DNA from: Campylobacter showae CC57C
GTDB lineage: Bacteria > Campylobacterota > Campylobacteria > Campylobacterales > Campylobacteraceae
Assembly (NCBI RefSeq): GCF_000344295.2
Contig: NZ_AOTD01000250.1
Coordinates: 1 to 40,390 of the forward strand
Direction: 5' to 3'
DNA: 40,390 bases
Each line of letters starts with the position of its first letter. The first letter of the stretch is position 1. The position numbers were made by a program, and so were the translations under genes. The notes beneath the pieces are model-generated. The model made no database searches. It was given only the letters and a program-made list of their open reading frames with translations, and was not told where the DNA came from. Shown here in pieces: positions 8,270 through 17,228 of this stretch.

Positions 8270-9151
8270 CTAAAACAGCCCGAAATTTTGCTTTAAATGC
8301 TCTTTTACGGGCTCGAACGGTAGCGAAATTTCGCTGTTTTTGCCGCCGGTCGCACCGTCAAAAAATGTAATCCCGCTTGGCGAGAGCGTAAAATTTTCGC
8401 TCGGAGTTATCTTTTCTTTTGCGAAGAGTGCCGTCAAATTTGCATTGTTTAGATCCTTAAAAACGTCACTTAAATTTATCTTTTTTAGGTTTTTGAGCCA
8501 GACGGTTTTGCAGACTTTTCCGCTTGCGCCTAGTTCGCAGACGCTTCTTATTTTGCCGTTTTGATACTCGAGGCTATTTAGTGCGCTTGCGGCGCTGTTT
8601 GAGGGGTCTTTGAGCCATGCCGATTTAAAATTTTCAAGCTTTACGGCGAGAGATTTTTTGTTATTTTGTGCAAATTTAGGCGAGTAAAAGTCGCTCGCTA
8701 CGGCTTCAAACCGCGCTGCGTCTCGCCCTATCTCTTGCAGTCCGAGCGCGGCAAAATCATAGCTCGCGACCTGTTTTATCACGGCCTTTCGCGCCTTGCC
8801 TCTGATCGCTAGTTTGCCCGTTAGTTCGCCGTTATCCGCTTTCACGCTTAGATTTAGCCACTCGGTGACCACGTTTACGGCCGTTATATCGGCACCTGAT
8901 TTTTCGATGCCGCCTTTACTGAAGTCGTATCTGGCACCCTCAAAAAAAGCGTGCCCTTGAAATTTGGGCGGTAAAACGACGCCTTTATCGCTAAAATTTT
9001 CAAACTCGGCCTCAAGTTCGCTGATGTAGAGCTCAAATTTGCTCCCGTCCGCCTCGCCGGCAAATTTATAAATTTTACCCTCATTTTCGTGTCTGATCTC
9101 GTAGCCTAGCGCCAAAACGCAGGCCAAAAATATCGCCGCAACCGCTCTCAT
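8270..9151 (-). CDS. Secreted or periplasmic protein with DUF3298-like C-terminus
   Basis: 293 residues with a signal peptide (MRAVAAIFLACVLALG, likely cut before YE). The C-terminal part, LSPSGITFF followed by a segment ending in EISLPFEPVKEHL, resembles the end of DUF3298/RsiV-type extracytoplasmic domains. No catalytic residues are evident. The function is unknown. ATG 9151 is selected because GGAG lies 5 bases upstream. The longer frame from 9205 would bury the signal peptide. It follows the AAA ATPase gene by 11 bp and is probably co-transcribed with it. Confidence 0.75.
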   Translation of the reverse strand: MRAVAAIFLACVLALGYEIRHENEGKIYKFAGEADGSKFELYISELEAEFENFSDKGVVLPPKFQGHAFFEGARYDFSKGGIEKSGADITAVNVVTEWLNLSVKADNGELTGKLAIRGKARKAVIKQVASYDFAALGLQEIGRDAARFEAVASDFYSPKFAQNNKKSLAVKLENFKSAWLKDPSNSAASALNSLEYQNGKIRSVCELGASGKVCKTVWLKNLKKINLSDVFKDLNNANLTALFAKEKITPSENFTLSPSGITFFDGATGGKNSEISLPFEPVKEHLKQNFGLF

Positions 9152-9162
9152 AATCGCTCCTT

Positions 9163-10257
9163 TTATATGCCCAGCGCCCAGCGAGAAAACGGCGCGACCT
9201 CGCATTTTATGCCCTCTATGCTCGTTTCGCCCGAGTTTGCCACGCTGATTGCTTGTAGCCTATTTATACCTAAAATTTTTAAATTTGCGTGCAGTTTTTT
9301 AAATTTTAAAAAGACCAAATCCGCATCGCTAAACGGCGAGCAAATAATCGCAAGTTTCCTTTTTGGCAGGAAAAAATCAAGCTCTTTCGTATAAAAAACC
9401 CGCTCGTTAAATTTGGCTAGCTCGCAAAAAACCGTATTGTTAAAGTTTTTAGCGAAGTCCTTTTTTAGGCTCAGCGCGCTTTTAAACGCAAAATCGTTAA
9501 AATAAAGCCTCTTTGCGGCGTTTGGCTCGTTAAATTTTTCTACCAGACTAACCGCGCTCATGTTTTCCAGCTCGCTAAGCGCGCCGTAGACGCTATCTTT
9601 TGAGATTTTTCGGGTGGATTTTAGAGTGCTAAAAATCTCAAAGACGCTCACGTTTTGCGCCTGAGCCTTTGCGCACTCTTTTAGCATGGCTAGCTGTGTG
9701 GCAGAGAGCGATGATTTTAGCGCGGTTTGTAGATTTGCCGCGACGTTTTCGGCGTCACAAAAGGCCGATGCTGGGCTCCTGCCGTGAAGCAAAAAGTGGC
9801 TAAAAAGCGTCTCGGGATCGATCTTTTTCGAAAAAAAGGCGATAAACTCCTCGTAGTCTAAAAAATCCAAATTTAGCTCGCTAAAGCCGCTTAAATTTAC
9901 GTCTCTAAATCGCGAGGCTAGGATAAAATTTGATAAATTTAGCTCCAAAACTGGCTCAAATTTTTCCTGAAATCTTTGCTCGAAATCATCGATCGCTAGA
10001 ATTTTTATCTGCGGATTCTGGCGTAAAAACTCGGGCAAATTTGACAAAATCTCATCCGCATCTATGCGAAGGTCGCCTAAATTTACGTACAAAAACTCTT
10101 TGCTCTCAAATGCCGACAAAAAGCCCGCGATTAGAGATGTTTTGCCGCTTCCTATACCGCCTTTTATCAGCGTTTTTGGTGCCGTGATCTCAAATTTTCT
10201 ATTTATAAATTTGATATTTTTGGGCGGGTTTTGATAAAGTGCGTTTAGGATTTGCAT
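9163..10257 (-). CDS. AAA-type ATP-binding protein
   Basis: 364 residues. Walker A is GGIGSGKT at 33-40 and Walker B is ILAIDD ending at D90-D91. The nucleotide-binding half is followed by a helical region (LKECAKAQAQNVSVFEIF) that reads like a winged helix, then a basic C-terminal domain. This layout resembles the archaeal-type AAA ATPases paired with nuclease-like or helix-turn-helix tails, but the cellular role is not known. AAAAGG lies before the ATG. It has its own promoter with a palindrome over the -35 region and is divergent from the S10 operon. Confidence 0.75.
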   Translation of the reverse strand: MQILNALYQNPPKNIKFINRKFEITAPKTLIKGGIGSGKTSLIAGFLSAFESKEFLYVNLGDLRIDADEILSNLPEFLRQNPQIKILAIDDFEQRFQEKFEPVLELNLSNFILASRFRDVNLSGFSELNLDFLDYEEFIAFFSKKIDPETLFSHFLLHGRSPASAFCDAENVAANLQTALKSSLSATQLAMLKECAKAQAQNVSVFEIFSTLKSTRKISKDSVYGALSELENMSAVSLVEKFNEPNAAKRLYFNDFAFKSALSLKKDFAKNFNNTVFCELAKFNERVFYTKELDFFLPKRKLAIICSPFSDADLVFLKFKKLHANLKILGINRLQAISVANSGETSIEGIKCEVAPFSRWALGI

Positions 10258-10280
10258 TTTTTGCCTTTTAAATTTGGAAA

Positions 10281-10286
10281 ATTATA
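10281..10286 (-). promoter_or_regulatory. -10 box for the AAA ATPase gene
   Basis: TATAAT on the minus strand, 24 bp upstream of the ATG at 10257. The 17-bp palindrome at 10294-10310 covers the spacer and -35 position. Confidence 0.55.
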
Positions 10287-10293
10287 GTGAAGT

Positions 10294-10310
10294 TTCCTTA
10301 TAAAGAGGAA
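10294..10310. promoter_or_regulatory. 17-bp imperfect palindrome, candidate operator (copy 1)
   Basis: TTCCTTATAAAGAGGAA: TTCC and GGAA arms around an AT core. It overlies the -35 region of the AAA ATPase promoter, the normal place for a repressor site. It differs at one base from the copy at 10516-10532. Confidence 0.4.
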
Positions 10311-10515
10311 GCTAATTAAAATTTTATCTCAAAAGATGATCTAAAATTTACCGCTTTTAAAAGAAAATACATTAAATTTGTGCGAGAAAAAACGCAGACA
10401 CTTCGAAAGCAAAATTTTATCCGAACCAAATTTGCGCCCAAATAAACCCGCTCAAATTTATCCAAAATCAAATTTAAATATTTCGCTTCAAGTTTTCAGC
10501 CAAATTTGCAAAAAC

Positions 10516-10532
10516 TTCCTTATAAAAAGGAA
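10516..10532. promoter_or_regulatory. 17-bp imperfect palindrome, candidate operator (copy 2)
   Basis: TTCCTTATAAAAAGGAA lies 37 bp upstream of the S10 promoter -35 box, an activator-like or distal-operator position. Its near identity to copy 1 on the other side of the same intergenic region suggests one regulator for both directions. Confidence 0.4.
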
Positions 10533-10569
10533 ATAATTTTATTAAATTTCATCAAATTTGCTCAAAATA

Positions 10570-10598
10570 TTGACATTAAAAAGCCATTTGGATAAAAT
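10570..10598 (+). promoter_or_regulatory. S10 operon promoter
   Basis: TTGACA (10570-10575), a 17-bp spacer and TAAAAT (10593-10598). This is a near-consensus sigma-70 promoter with a full -35 box, rare among the promoters of this window and fitting for a strongly expressed operon. Transcription should start near 10605. Confidence 0.8.
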
Positions 10599-10605
10599 CC
10601 GAGTC

Positions 10606-10641
10606 TCTTACATAAGTAAGAAGTGTCGTATGTTTGCGACA
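10606..10641 (+). promoter_or_regulatory. S10 leader hairpins
   Basis: Two small stem-loops at the predicted 5' end of the transcript: TCTTAC-ATAA-GTAAGA (10606-10621) and TGTCG with CGACA (10624-10628, 10637-10641). In E. coli the S10 leader mediates feedback by L4, but its structure is larger. Any such role here is conjecture. The hairpins may also protect the 5' end. Confidence 0.35.
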
Positions 10642-10663
10642 AGTTCTATTCAAAGGAAAGAAA

Positions 10664-10975
10664 ATGGAAAGAATCAGGCTTAAGCTTAAAGCTTATGACC
10701 ATAGAGTTCTCGACCGCACAGTTGCAGCCATAGTAGAAGCTGTCAAACGAACGGGCGCCGACGTCAGAGGTCCGGTGCCGATGCCTACGAAGATCAAACG
10801 CTACACGGTCTTAAAATCACCACACATCAACAAAGACTCACGCGAGCAGTTTGAAATGAGAATTCACGCTAGAATGCTAGATATCGTAGCGGCTACGCCC
10901 GATACCGTCGACTCGCTAACAAAGCTTGACTTAGCCCCTGAGGTTAACGTCGAAGTCCGCGCGATGGGCAAATAA
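10664..10975 (+). CDS. rpsJ: 30S ribosomal protein S10
   Basis: Head protein of the small subunit, and NusE in antitermination complexes. The 103 residues begin [17 protein letters not shown], matching the full length of the family. ATG 10664 is preceded by AAAGGAAAG. A TTG-started frame from 10634 would add ten residues encoded by leader DNA and is rejected. It is the first gene of the superoperon. Confidence 0.98.
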   Translation: MERIRLKLKAYDHRVLDRTVAAIVEAVKRTGADVRGPVPMPTKIKRYTVLKSPHINKDSREQFEMRIHARMLDIVAATPDTVDSLTKLDLAPEVNVEVRAMGK

Positions 10976-10989
10976 AGGCGAGGTGAAAG

Positions 10990-11568
10990 ATGGAATATAT
11001 CGTAGAAAAAATAGGCATGAGCAGAACGGTTAATAACCCGAGCATCCCTGTTACACTTCTAAGGGTCGTAAACGCTAAAGTTTGCGAAGTGAGCGAATGC
11101 GGCAGCGCGATAGTAGCTTATGCTAAAGGTAAAGCAAAAAATAAAGCCATAGAGGGTCAGCAAAAAAAATATAGCCTAACGGCGGAATTTAATAAATTCG
11201 CAACCCTAGAAGTCGCAAACAAAGAGGCAGGCGATCTTGATTTTAGTCCGCTTAGCTCGGCTAAAATTTTAAAAGTTAGCTTCAGCTCAAAAGGTAAAGG
11301 CTATCAAGGCGTCGTGAAAAGACACGGGTTTGCGGGTGGCCCAAAAAGCCACGGTTCTCGCTTCCACAAAAGACACGGCTCTATCGGTAACCGCGAGTGG
11401 CCGGGACGCGTTCAGCCTGGTATGAAGATGGCCGGACACACCGGAAACGAAAAAGTTACCGTTAAAAACGAGATCGTAAGCTTTGACGCCGAAAACGGAA
11501 TTTTGGTTTTAAAAGGTAGCGTCGCTGGCTATAACGGTGCAATGGGCAGAATAAGGATAGTAAAATGA
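10990..11568 (+). CDS. rplC: 50S ribosomal protein L3
   Basis: Early-assembly large-subunit protein near the peptidyl transferase centre. The 192 residues include the conserved loop [20 protein letters not shown] and the following [17 protein letters not shown]. It starts 14 bp after rpsJ behind AGGTG, and its stop overlaps rplD by 4 bp. Confidence 0.98.
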   Translation: MEYIVEKIGMSRTVNNPSIPVTLLRVVNAKVCEVSECGSAIVAYAKGKAKNKAIEGQQKKYSLTAEFNKFATLEVANKEAGDLDFSPLSSAKILKVSFSSKGKGYQGVVKRHGFAGGPKSHGSRFHKRHGSIGNREWPGRVQPGMKMAGHTGNEKVTVKNEIVSFDAENGILVLKGSVAGYNGAMGRIRIVK

Positions 11569-12179
11569 GTAAAGTTTGCGTATTAAACGAAAAATTTGAA
11601 AAAGCTAGTGAGCTTGATCTACCGGCTAATTACGCCCAGATCAACCCGCACAACCTATATCTTTACGTTAAGTCTTATTTGTCTGGTATGCGTTCAAATT
11701 CGGCTCACACTAAAACCAGAGCTTTCGTAAGCGGTGGCGGTAAAAAACCGTGGAGACAAAAAGGTCGCGGCGGCGCTAGAGCGGGCTCAACCAGAACTAA
11801 CGTCTGGGTAGGCGGCGCGGTGGCGTTTGGTCCGAGTAACGAGCGAAACTACTTCCAAAAGGTCAATAAAAAGCAAAAAAGATTGGCGCTTGAGTTCGCG
11901 CTAAACGAAAAAGCTAACGCGGGTAAAATTTTCGCGGTAGATAGCATAGAGATCGCAAGTGGTAAGACTAAAGACGCTGCTAAAGTAATCAGCGCGTTAA
12001 ATTTGAGAGACGCTTTGGTCGTAAAAGATCTGCTTGACGACAACACGCTATTGGCGTTTAGAAATCTATCAAACTGCTATCTAATCGATGCGAGCGAGAT
12101 AAACGCTTACTTAGTGGCGACTTACGGTGCCGTCGTTATCGAGAAGGCCGCACTTGAAACTATAATAAAAGAGGGCTGA
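11565..12179 (+). CDS. rplD: 50S ribosomal protein L4
   Basis: 204 residues with the basic exit-tunnel loop [18 protein letters not shown] that contacts 23S rRNA. In E. coli L4 is also the repressor of its own operon. Whether that holds here is unknown. Coupled to rplC by an ATGA overlap and followed after 1 bp by rplW. Confidence 0.98.
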   Translation: MSKVCVLNEKFEKASELDLPANYAQINPHNLYLYVKSYLSGMRSNSAHTKTRAFVSGGGKKPWRQKGRGGARAGSTRTNVWVGGAVAFGPSNERNYFQKVNKKQKRLALEFALNEKANAGKIFAVDSIEIASGKTKDAAKVISALNLRDALVVKDLLDDNTLLAFRNLSNCYLIDASEINAYLVATYGAVVIEKAALETIIKEG

Positions 12180-12180
12180 A

Positions 12181-12462
12181 ATGGCAGATATAACTGATAT
12201 CAAAACGATTTTATATACGGAAAAAACTCTCGGTCTTCAAGAGCAAGGCGTGGTCGTTATACAAACTTCGCCTAAGATGACTAAAAATAGGCTGAAAGAA
12301 ATTTTGAAAGAATATTTTGGGGTAACGCCACTTCGCGTAAATTCGCTTAGAATCGACGGAAAAGTTAAGCGTTTCAAAGGAAGAGAAGGACAACGCAACG
12401 AGATAAAGAAATTTTACGTTCAGTTGCCTGAAGGCTCAAGCCTAGAAAACACGGAGGCGTAA
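12181..12462 (+). CDS. rplW: 50S ribosomal protein L23
   Basis: 93 residues, located at the tunnel exit, where it docks trigger factor and [22 protein letters not shown] and the C-terminal [16 protein letters not shown] fit the family. It is tightly packed between rplD and rplB. Confidence 0.97.
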   Translation: MADITDIKTILYTEKTLGLQEQGVVVIQTSPKMTKNRLKEILKEYFGVTPLRVNSLRIDGKVKRFKGREGQRNEIKKFYVQLPEGSSLENTEA

Positions 12463-12463
12463 G

Positions 12464-13294
12464 ATGGCGATAAAAACCTATAAACCTTATACACCTAGCC
12501 GCAGATTTATGACGGGCTTATCGAGCGAGGATATCACTGCTAAACCTAGCGTGAGAAGCTTGCTTGTAAAGATCCCTGTAAGCGGCGGTAGAAATAGCAA
12601 CGGAAGAATAACTTCTAGACATAAAGAAGGCGGAGCGAAGAAGCTTTATAGAATCATCGACTTTAAACGCCGCAAATTTGGTATCGAAGGTAAAGTCGAA
12701 GCTATCGAGTACGATCCGAACAGAAACTGCCGTATCGCGCTTATCGCTTATAAAGACGGCGAAAAACGCTACATCATCAGACCAAACGGACTAAACGTTG
12801 GCGATATCGTAGCAGCAGCCGAGGCAGGTCTAGACATAAAACCTGGCAACGCGATGAAACTAAGAAACATCCCGGTTGGTACTATCGTGCACAACGTGGA
12901 GCTAAAACCTGGCAAGGGCGCTCAGATGGCTCGTTCAGCCGGCGGTTACGCTCAGCTAATGGGTAAAGAGGAAAAATATGTAATGCTTCGCTTGCCAAGC
13001 GGCGAGATGAGACAAGTACTCGCAGAGTGCATGGCTAGTATCGGCGTAGTAGGTAACGAAGACTGGGCGAACGTAACTATCGGTAAAGCCGGACGTAATC
13101 GCCACAGAGGTATCCGTCCTCAAACTCGTGGTTCTGCGATGAACCCGGTAGATCACCCGCACGGCGGTGGTGAGGGCAAGAAAAACTCTGGCCGTCATCC
13201 TGTTACTCCATGGGGTAAACCGACTAAAGGTGCTAAGACTCGCCGCAAGAAGGCTAGCGATAAGCTTATAATTTCAAGAAGGAAAGGTAAATAG
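12464..13294 (+). CDS. rplB: 50S ribosomal protein L2
   Basis: 276 residues, a core large-subunit protein needed for subunit association and peptidyl transfer. The C-terminal signature [20 protein letters not shown] carries the conserved histidine implicated near the active site. Full length, with no oddities. Confidence 0.98.
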   Translation: MAIKTYKPYTPSRRFMTGLSSEDITAKPSVRSLLVKIPVSGGRNSNGRITSRHKEGGAKKLYRIIDFKRRKFGIEGKVEAIEYDPNRNCRIALIAYKDGEKRYIIRPNGLNVGDIVAAAEAGLDIKPGNAMKLRNIPVGTIVHNVELKPGKGAQMARSAGGYAQLMGKEEKYVMLRLPSGEMRQVLAECMASIGVVGNEDWANVTIGKAGRNRHRGIRPQTRGSAMNPVDHPHGGGEGKKNSGRHPVTPWGKPTKGAKTRRKKASDKLIISRRKGK

Positions 13295-13296
13295 AG

Positions 13297-13578
13297 ATGG
13301 CAAGATCACTCAAAAAAGGACCTTTTGTCGATGAGCATGTAATAAAAAAAGTCGTTGCCGCTAAAAAAGCGGGCGATAACAAGCCGATAAAAACATGGTC
13401 TAGACGCAGCACGATAGTGCCTGAAATGATAGGCCTAACGTTTAACGTTCATAACGGCAAGAGCTTCATTCCAGTATACGTTACGGAAAACCACATCGGA
13501 TATAAACTAGGCGAATTTGTTCCTACGCGCACATTTAAGGGTCACAAAGGCTCAGTGCAAAAGAAAATCGGTAAGTAA
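13297..13578 (+). CDS. rpsS: 30S ribosomal protein S19
   Basis: 93 residues starting [18 protein letters not shown], the family signature. Binds the head of 16S rRNA with S13. It lies 2 bp after rplB. Confidence 0.98.
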   Translation: MARSLKKGPFVDEHVIKKVVAAKKAGDNKPIKTWSRRSTIVPEMIGLTFNVHNGKSFIPVYVTENHIGYKLGEFVPTRTFKGHKGSVQKKIGK

Positions 13579-13587
13579 GGGGATAAG

Positions 13588-13920
13588 ATGAGCAAATCAA
13601 TTATTAAATTCGTAAGACTATCTCCGACTAAGGCCAGACTAATCGCAAGAGAAGTACAAGGCATGAACGCCGAATTTGCGCTAGCTAGCCTTAGCTTTAT
13701 GCCAAACCGCGGCGCCAAATTTATCGCTACAGCTATCAGCTCGGCGGTAGCTAACGGTGGATTCGAGCCTGAAGAGGTTATCGTGACAAGCTGCCGCGTA
13801 GACGCAGGACCAGTATTAAAAAGATTTAGACCGCGAGCGAGAGGAAGCGCAAGCAGAATCCGCAAACCGACTTCTCATATCTTAGTAGAAGTATCTAAAC
13901 CTGAAAAGAAGGAAGCGTAA
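13588..13920 (+). CDS. rplV: 50S ribosomal protein L22
   Basis: 110 residues. The extended hairpin ([17 protein letters not shown], about 83-99) lines the exit tunnel, the region changed in macrolide-resistant L22. No insertion is seen in it here. It is 1 bp from rpsC. Confidence 0.98.
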   Translation: MSKSIIKFVRLSPTKARLIAREVQGMNAEFALASLSFMPNRGAKFIATAISSAVANGGFEPEEVIVTSCRVDAGPVLKRFRPRARGSASRIRKPTSHILVEVSKPEKKEA

Positions 13921-13921
13921 T

Positions 13922-14623
13922 ATGGGTCAGAAAGTAAATCCGATAGGTCTAAGACTAGGAATAAACCGCAACTGGGAGTCAAGATGGTTTCCTGCTAAAG
14001 GAACTTTGGCTGAAAATATCGGCGAAGACTACAAAATTCGCGCTTTCTTGAAAAAGAAACTTTACTACGCGGGCGTTTCTCAAATTTTGATCGAGAGAAC
14101 CGCTAAGAAAATCCGCGTAACCGTCGTAGCAGCTCGCCCTGGTATTATCATCGGCAAAAAGGGCTCTGACGTAGAGAAGCTTAAAGAGGATATCCAAAAG
14201 CTAATCAACAAAGAAGTAAACGTAAATATCAAAGAAGAAAGAAAAGCTCAAGCTTCAGCTCAGCTAGCTGCAGAAAACGTAGCTATGCAGCTTGAAAAAC
14301 GCGTTGCATTTAGACGCGCGATGAAAAAAGTTATGCAAGGCGCTCAAAAATCAGGCGCTAAAGGTATCAAAATTTCAGTCGCTGGACGTCTTGGCGGCGC
14401 TGAGATTGCTAGAACCGAGTGGTACTTAGAGGGTCGCGTTCCGCTTCATACCCTAAGAGCTAAGATCGATTACGGCGTTGCTGAAGCGCATACGACTTAT
14501 GGAAACATAGGTATAAAAGTGTGGATATTTAAAGGTGAGGTTCTTCAAAAAGGCGTTCAACCTGAAAAGAACGAAGAAGAAAAAGCCGAAAAAAAACCGC
14601 GCAGAGCAAGAAGAGGTAAATAA
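13922..14623 (+). CDS. rpsC: 30S ribosomal protein S3
   Basis: 233 residues. The N-terminal [16 protein letters not shown] and the KH-domain motif [16 protein letters not shown] are clear. Part of the mRNA entry helicase of the 30S subunit. The C-terminus ends in a Glu/Lys-rich tail (from about residue 213). Confidence 0.98.
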   Translation: MGQKVNPIGLRLGINRNWESRWFPAKGTLAENIGEDYKIRAFLKKKLYYAGVSQILIERTAKKIRVTVVAARPGIIIGKKGSDVEKLKEDIQKLINKEVNVNIKEERKAQASAQLAAENVAMQLEKRVAFRRAMKKVMQGAQKSGAKGIKISVAGRLGGAEIARTEWYLEGRVPLHTLRAKIDYGVAEAHTTYGNIGIKVWIFKGEVLQKGVQPEKNEEEKAEKKPRRARRGK

Positions 14624-14625
14624 TC

Positions 14626-15050
14626 ATGTTGATGCCAAAACGAACTAAATTTCGCAAACAGATGAAAGGCAGAAACCGCGGTAAAGCTACTCGCGGCGCT
14701 GATCTTGCTATGGGCGAGATTGGAATCAAAGCTGTAGAAGCAGGCCGCGTAAATTCGCGCCAGATCGAAGCGGCTCGTGGGGTCTAACCCGCCACGTAAA
14801 ACGCCAAGCCAAAACTTGGATCAGAGTTTTCCCAGATAAGCCGTTAACCAAAAAGCCTCTACAAACTCGTATGGGTAAAGGTAAAGCCGGAGTCGAAGAG
14901 TGGGTTATGAATATAAAACCAGGTCGTATAATAGTCGAAATGGCTGGTGTAGATGAGGAATTAGCGCGTGAAGCTCTAACTCTAGCTATCCACAAACTTC
15001 CGTTTAAGACTAAAATCGTAACGCGAGAGAGTGAAAATGAAATATACTGA
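14626..15050 (+). pseudogene. rplP: 50S ribosomal protein L16, reading frame broken by a 1-base deletion
   Basis: The frame from ATG 14626 encodes the L16 N-terminus ([16 protein letters not shown] to RQIEAARG) but meets TAA at 14785. The other half continues one frame over from 14784 ([19 protein letters not shown] to [12 protein letters not shown], stop 15048-15050). The bases GGGGT at 14779-14783 should be six, not five. Restoring one base gives 141 residues, the normal length. L16 is essential for the central protuberance and tRNA positioning, and no second copy is visible, so a sequencing or assembly error in the G run is the likeliest cause. A true mutation or programmed frameshift is less likely. 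Confidence 0.85.
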
Positions 15051-15222
15051 TATTAAAGACAAAAGCGTTGCAGAACTTAACGCGTTATTGAAAGAGAAAA
15101 AGGTGCTTTTATTTACTTTAAGACAAAAGCTAAAAACTATGCAGCTAAGCAACCCTAACGAGATTAGCGCTGTCCGCAAGGAAATAGCGCAAATCAACAC
15201 TGCAATTAGCGCTTCAAAGTAA
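15037..15222 (+). CDS. rpmC: 50S ribosomal protein L29
   Basis: 61 residues forming two long helices, next to L23 at the tunnel exit. The ATG at 15037 is preferred over the in-frame GTG at 15031 because GAGAGA lies about 7 bases upstream. It overlaps the last 14 bases of rplP. Confidence 0.94.
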   Translation: MKYTDIKDKSVAELNALLKEKKVLLFTLRQKLKTMQLSNPNEISAVRKEIAQINTAISASK

Positions 15223-15232
15223 GGGGTGAGAA

Positions 15233-15484
15233 ATGGCATTAAAAAGAGAAATTCAAGGTGTCGTTTTACAAAAGGCCGGCGATAAGACGGCTACGATTTT
15301 GGTTGAGAGGCGCGTTATGCACCCAAGATACCACAAATTCGTAAAACGCTTTAAAAAATATATGATTCACGACGAAAAGAACGAGACAAAAGCGGGCGAT
15401 ACGGTCGTAGCTATCGAATGCAGACCGCTAAGCGCGAAAAAATCTTTCCGCTTAAAGACTATTTTAGCGACGGGGGTTGAGTAA
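15233..15484 (+). CDS. rpsQ: 30S ribosomal protein S17
   Basis: 83 residues. [19 protein letters not shown] and the C-terminal [16 protein letters not shown] fit this early-assembly OB-fold protein. Its stop overlaps the rplN ATG by one base. Confidence 0.97.
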   Translation: MALKREIQGVVLQKAGDKTATILVERRVMHPRYHKFVKRFKKYMIHDEKNETKAGDTVVAIECRPLSAKKSFRLKTILATGVE

Positions 15485-15852
15485 TGATACAATCTTTTAC
15501 GAGGCTTACGGTTGCCGACAATAGCGGCGCGAAAGAGCTAATGTGCATTAAAGTTTTGGGCGGCAGCAAGAGAAGATACGCGACGCTTGGCGACGTTATC
15601 ATTTGCTCTGTCAAAAAGGCGCTTCCAAACGGCAAGATCAAAAAAGGTCAAGTGGTAAAAGCGGTCGTCGTTAGAACTAAAAAAGAGGTTCAAAGAGATA
15701 ACGGCTCGCTAATCCGCTTCGACGAAAACGCAGCCGTCATCCTAGATAACAAACGCGAGCCTATCGGTACTCGTATCTTTGGACCGGTCGGCCGTGAGGT
15801 TAGATACGCTAACTTTATGAAAATAGTTTCGCTTGCTCCGGAGGTGTTATAA
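15484..15852 (+). CDS. rplN: 50S ribosomal protein L14
   Basis: 122 residues, the universal length. [19 protein letters not shown] and the C-terminal [22 protein letters not shown] (cut here as GPVGREVRY and [10 protein letters not shown] in the sequence blocks) match L14, which sits at the subunit interface. One-base overlaps with both neighbours imply coupled translation. Confidence 0.98.
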   Translation: MIQSFTRLTVADNSGAKELMCIKVLGGSKRRYATLGDVIICSVKKALPNGKIKKGQVVKAVVVRTKKEVQRDNGSLIRFDENAAVILDNKREPIGTRIFGPVGREVRYANFMKIVSLAPEVL

Positions 15853-16088
15853 TGGCTAACGTTAAATTTAAAGTAAAAAAAGGCGATACCGTTAAGATCA
15901 TCGCAGGCGACGACAAAGGTAAAATAGGTAAAATTTTATCCGTCCTAGCCAAAAAAGGACAAGTCATCGTCGAGGGCTGCAAGGTAGCCAAAAAAGCTAT
16001 AAAACCTAGCGAAAAAACCCCAAACGGCGGCTTTATCAATAAAGAGATGCCTATTGATATCTCAAACGTTGCAAAAGTTGAGGGCTGA
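15852..16088 (+). CDS. rplX: 50S ribosomal protein L24
   Basis: 78 residues with an N-terminal KOW motif ([20 protein letters not shown]), which initiates 50S assembly. It is shorter than the 104-residue E. coli protein, as is usual in Campylobacterota. Confidence 0.97.
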   Translation: MANVKFKVKKGDTVKIIAGDDKGKIGKILSVLAKKGQVIVEGCKVAKKAIKPSEKTPNGGFINKEMPIDISNVAKVEG

Positions 16089-16090
16089 AA

Positions 16091-16636
16091 ATGAATAGAT
16101 TAAAAGCTAAATATAACGAGGTCGTAAAGCCTGCTTTGGCTAAAGAATTCGACATCAAAAATCCTATGCTAATCCCTGCGATCGAAAAGATCGTGATAAG
16201 CGTAGGCGCTGGCGAATCTGCTAAAGATCAAAAGCAACTTCAAAACATCGCCGATACTATTTCGCTAATCGCAGGACAAAAAGCCGTAGTTACCGATGCT
16301 AAAAAATCGGTTGCGGGCTTTAAAGTGCGCGAGGGATTTCCCGTCGGCGTAAAAGTTACGCTTAGAAAAGAGAATATGTTTGCATTTTTAGATAAACTAA
16401 TCTCTATCGCGCTACCGAGAGTTAAAGACTTTAGAGGTCTTCCGAAAGACGGTTTCGATGGACGCGGAAATTACAACTTCGGCCTTGACGAACAGCTAAT
16501 GTTCCCGGAGGTCGAGTATGATAAGATTTTACGCACTCACGGCATGAATATAGTTATAGTCACGACGACAAACAGCGACAAAGAGGCATTCAAATTGCTT
16601 GAGCTATTTGGTTTGCCGTTTGCGAAAGGAAAGTAA
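16091..16636 (+). CDS. rplE: 50S ribosomal protein L5
   Basis: 181 residues, binds 5S rRNA. Conserved blocks include [30 protein letters not shown] and [10 protein letters not shown]. It lies 2 bp after rplX and 1 bp before rpsN. Confidence 0.98.
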   Translation: MNRLKAKYNEVVKPALAKEFDIKNPMLIPAIEKIVISVGAGESAKDQKQLQNIADTISLIAGQKAVVTDAKKSVAGFKVREGFPVGVKVTLRKENMFAFLDKLISIALPRVKDFRGLPKDGFDGRGNYNFGLDEQLMFPEVEYDKILRTHGMNIVIVTTTNSDKEAFKLLELFGLPFAKGK

Positions 16637-16637
16637 T

Positions 16638-16823
16638 ATGGCGAAAAAATCAATGATAGCAAAGGCCGCCAGAAAGCCTAAATTTACGGTTCGCGGCTAT
16701 ACGAGATGCCAAATTTGCGGACGTCCGCATTCGGTTTATAAAGATTTTGGAATTTGCCGCGTATGCCTAAGGAAAATGGCTAACGAGGGACTAATCCCGG
16801 GTCTAAAAAAAGCAAGCTGGTAA
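16638..16823 (+). CDS. rpsN: 30S ribosomal protein S14, zinc-binding type
   Basis: 61 residues with C24-x2-C27 and C40-x2-C43, the zinc-binding (type Z) form rather than the longer cysteine-free form. ATG 16638 has AAAGGAAAG upstream. A longer frame from 16599 lies inside rplE and is rejected. Together with zinc-type L36 below, this suggests the ribosome stores zinc and that alternative zinc-free copies may exist elsewhere. None is in this window. Confidence 0.98.
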   Translation: MAKKSMIAKAARKPKFTVRGYTRCQICGRPHSVYKDFGICRVCLRKMANEGLIPGLKKASW

Positions 16824-16832
16824 GGAAGAGAA

Positions 16833-17228
16833 ATGTTAAACGACTTAATTTCAGACGGACTAACTCGCATTAGAAACGCCGCAATGAGAAGACTCGAGAC
16901 TACGAAGCTTCTTCATTCAAACGTCGTCGAGGCTACTTTATCTATCCTTGCGGCTAAAGGCTATATCGAGAGCTACAACGTCGTAGAAGAAGATAAAAAG
17001 AAATTTATAAACGTAGTTTTAAAATACGACGAGCACGGCAGAAGCGTGATTAACGAGCTTAAACGCGTATCAAGCCCGGGTCGCCGCGTTTACAAAGGAA
17101 AAGACGAGATCAAGAGATTTAAAAACGGCTACGGAACGATCATCGTTAGCACCAGCAAAGGCGTTTTAAGCAATGAAGACGCTCACAAAGCTGGCGTAGG
17201 CGGCGAAATCCTCTGCTCTGTGTGGTAA
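16833..17228 (+). CDS. rpsH: 30S ribosomal protein S8
   Basis: 131 residues with the full family pattern ([30 protein letters not shown] and C-terminal [11 protein letters not shown]). S8 represses the spc operon in E. coli. It is followed by an unusual 629-bp gap before rplF, where other genomes have a few bases. Confidence 0.98.
   Translation: MLNDLISDGLTRIRNAAMRRLETTKLLHSNVVEATLSILAAKGYIESYNVVEEDKKKFINVVLKYDEHGRSVINELKRVSSPGRRVYKGKDEIKRFKNGYGTIIVSTSKGVLSNEDAHKAGVGGEILCSVW

Noticed and set aside
8248-8270. TTTCC-GGAAA-like words near 8248 and 9350 as further copies of the 17-bp palindrome.
   Set aside because: They lack the TTATAAA core and match only the outer four bases, so chance is sufficient.
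10634-10663. Upstream TTG start adding ten residues to S10.
   Set aside because: It uses leader sequence including the ribosome-binding site, and the family starts at [12 protein letters not shown].
14779-14787. Programmed ribosomal frameshift in rplP.
   Set aside because: No slippery heptamer, stimulatory Shine-Dalgarno or conserved precedent in L16 that I know of; a missing base in the G run is simpler.
14726-14995. Minus-strand open frame across rplP.
   Set aside because: It is a shadow that exists because the plus-strand gene is frameshifted; the real signal is L16.
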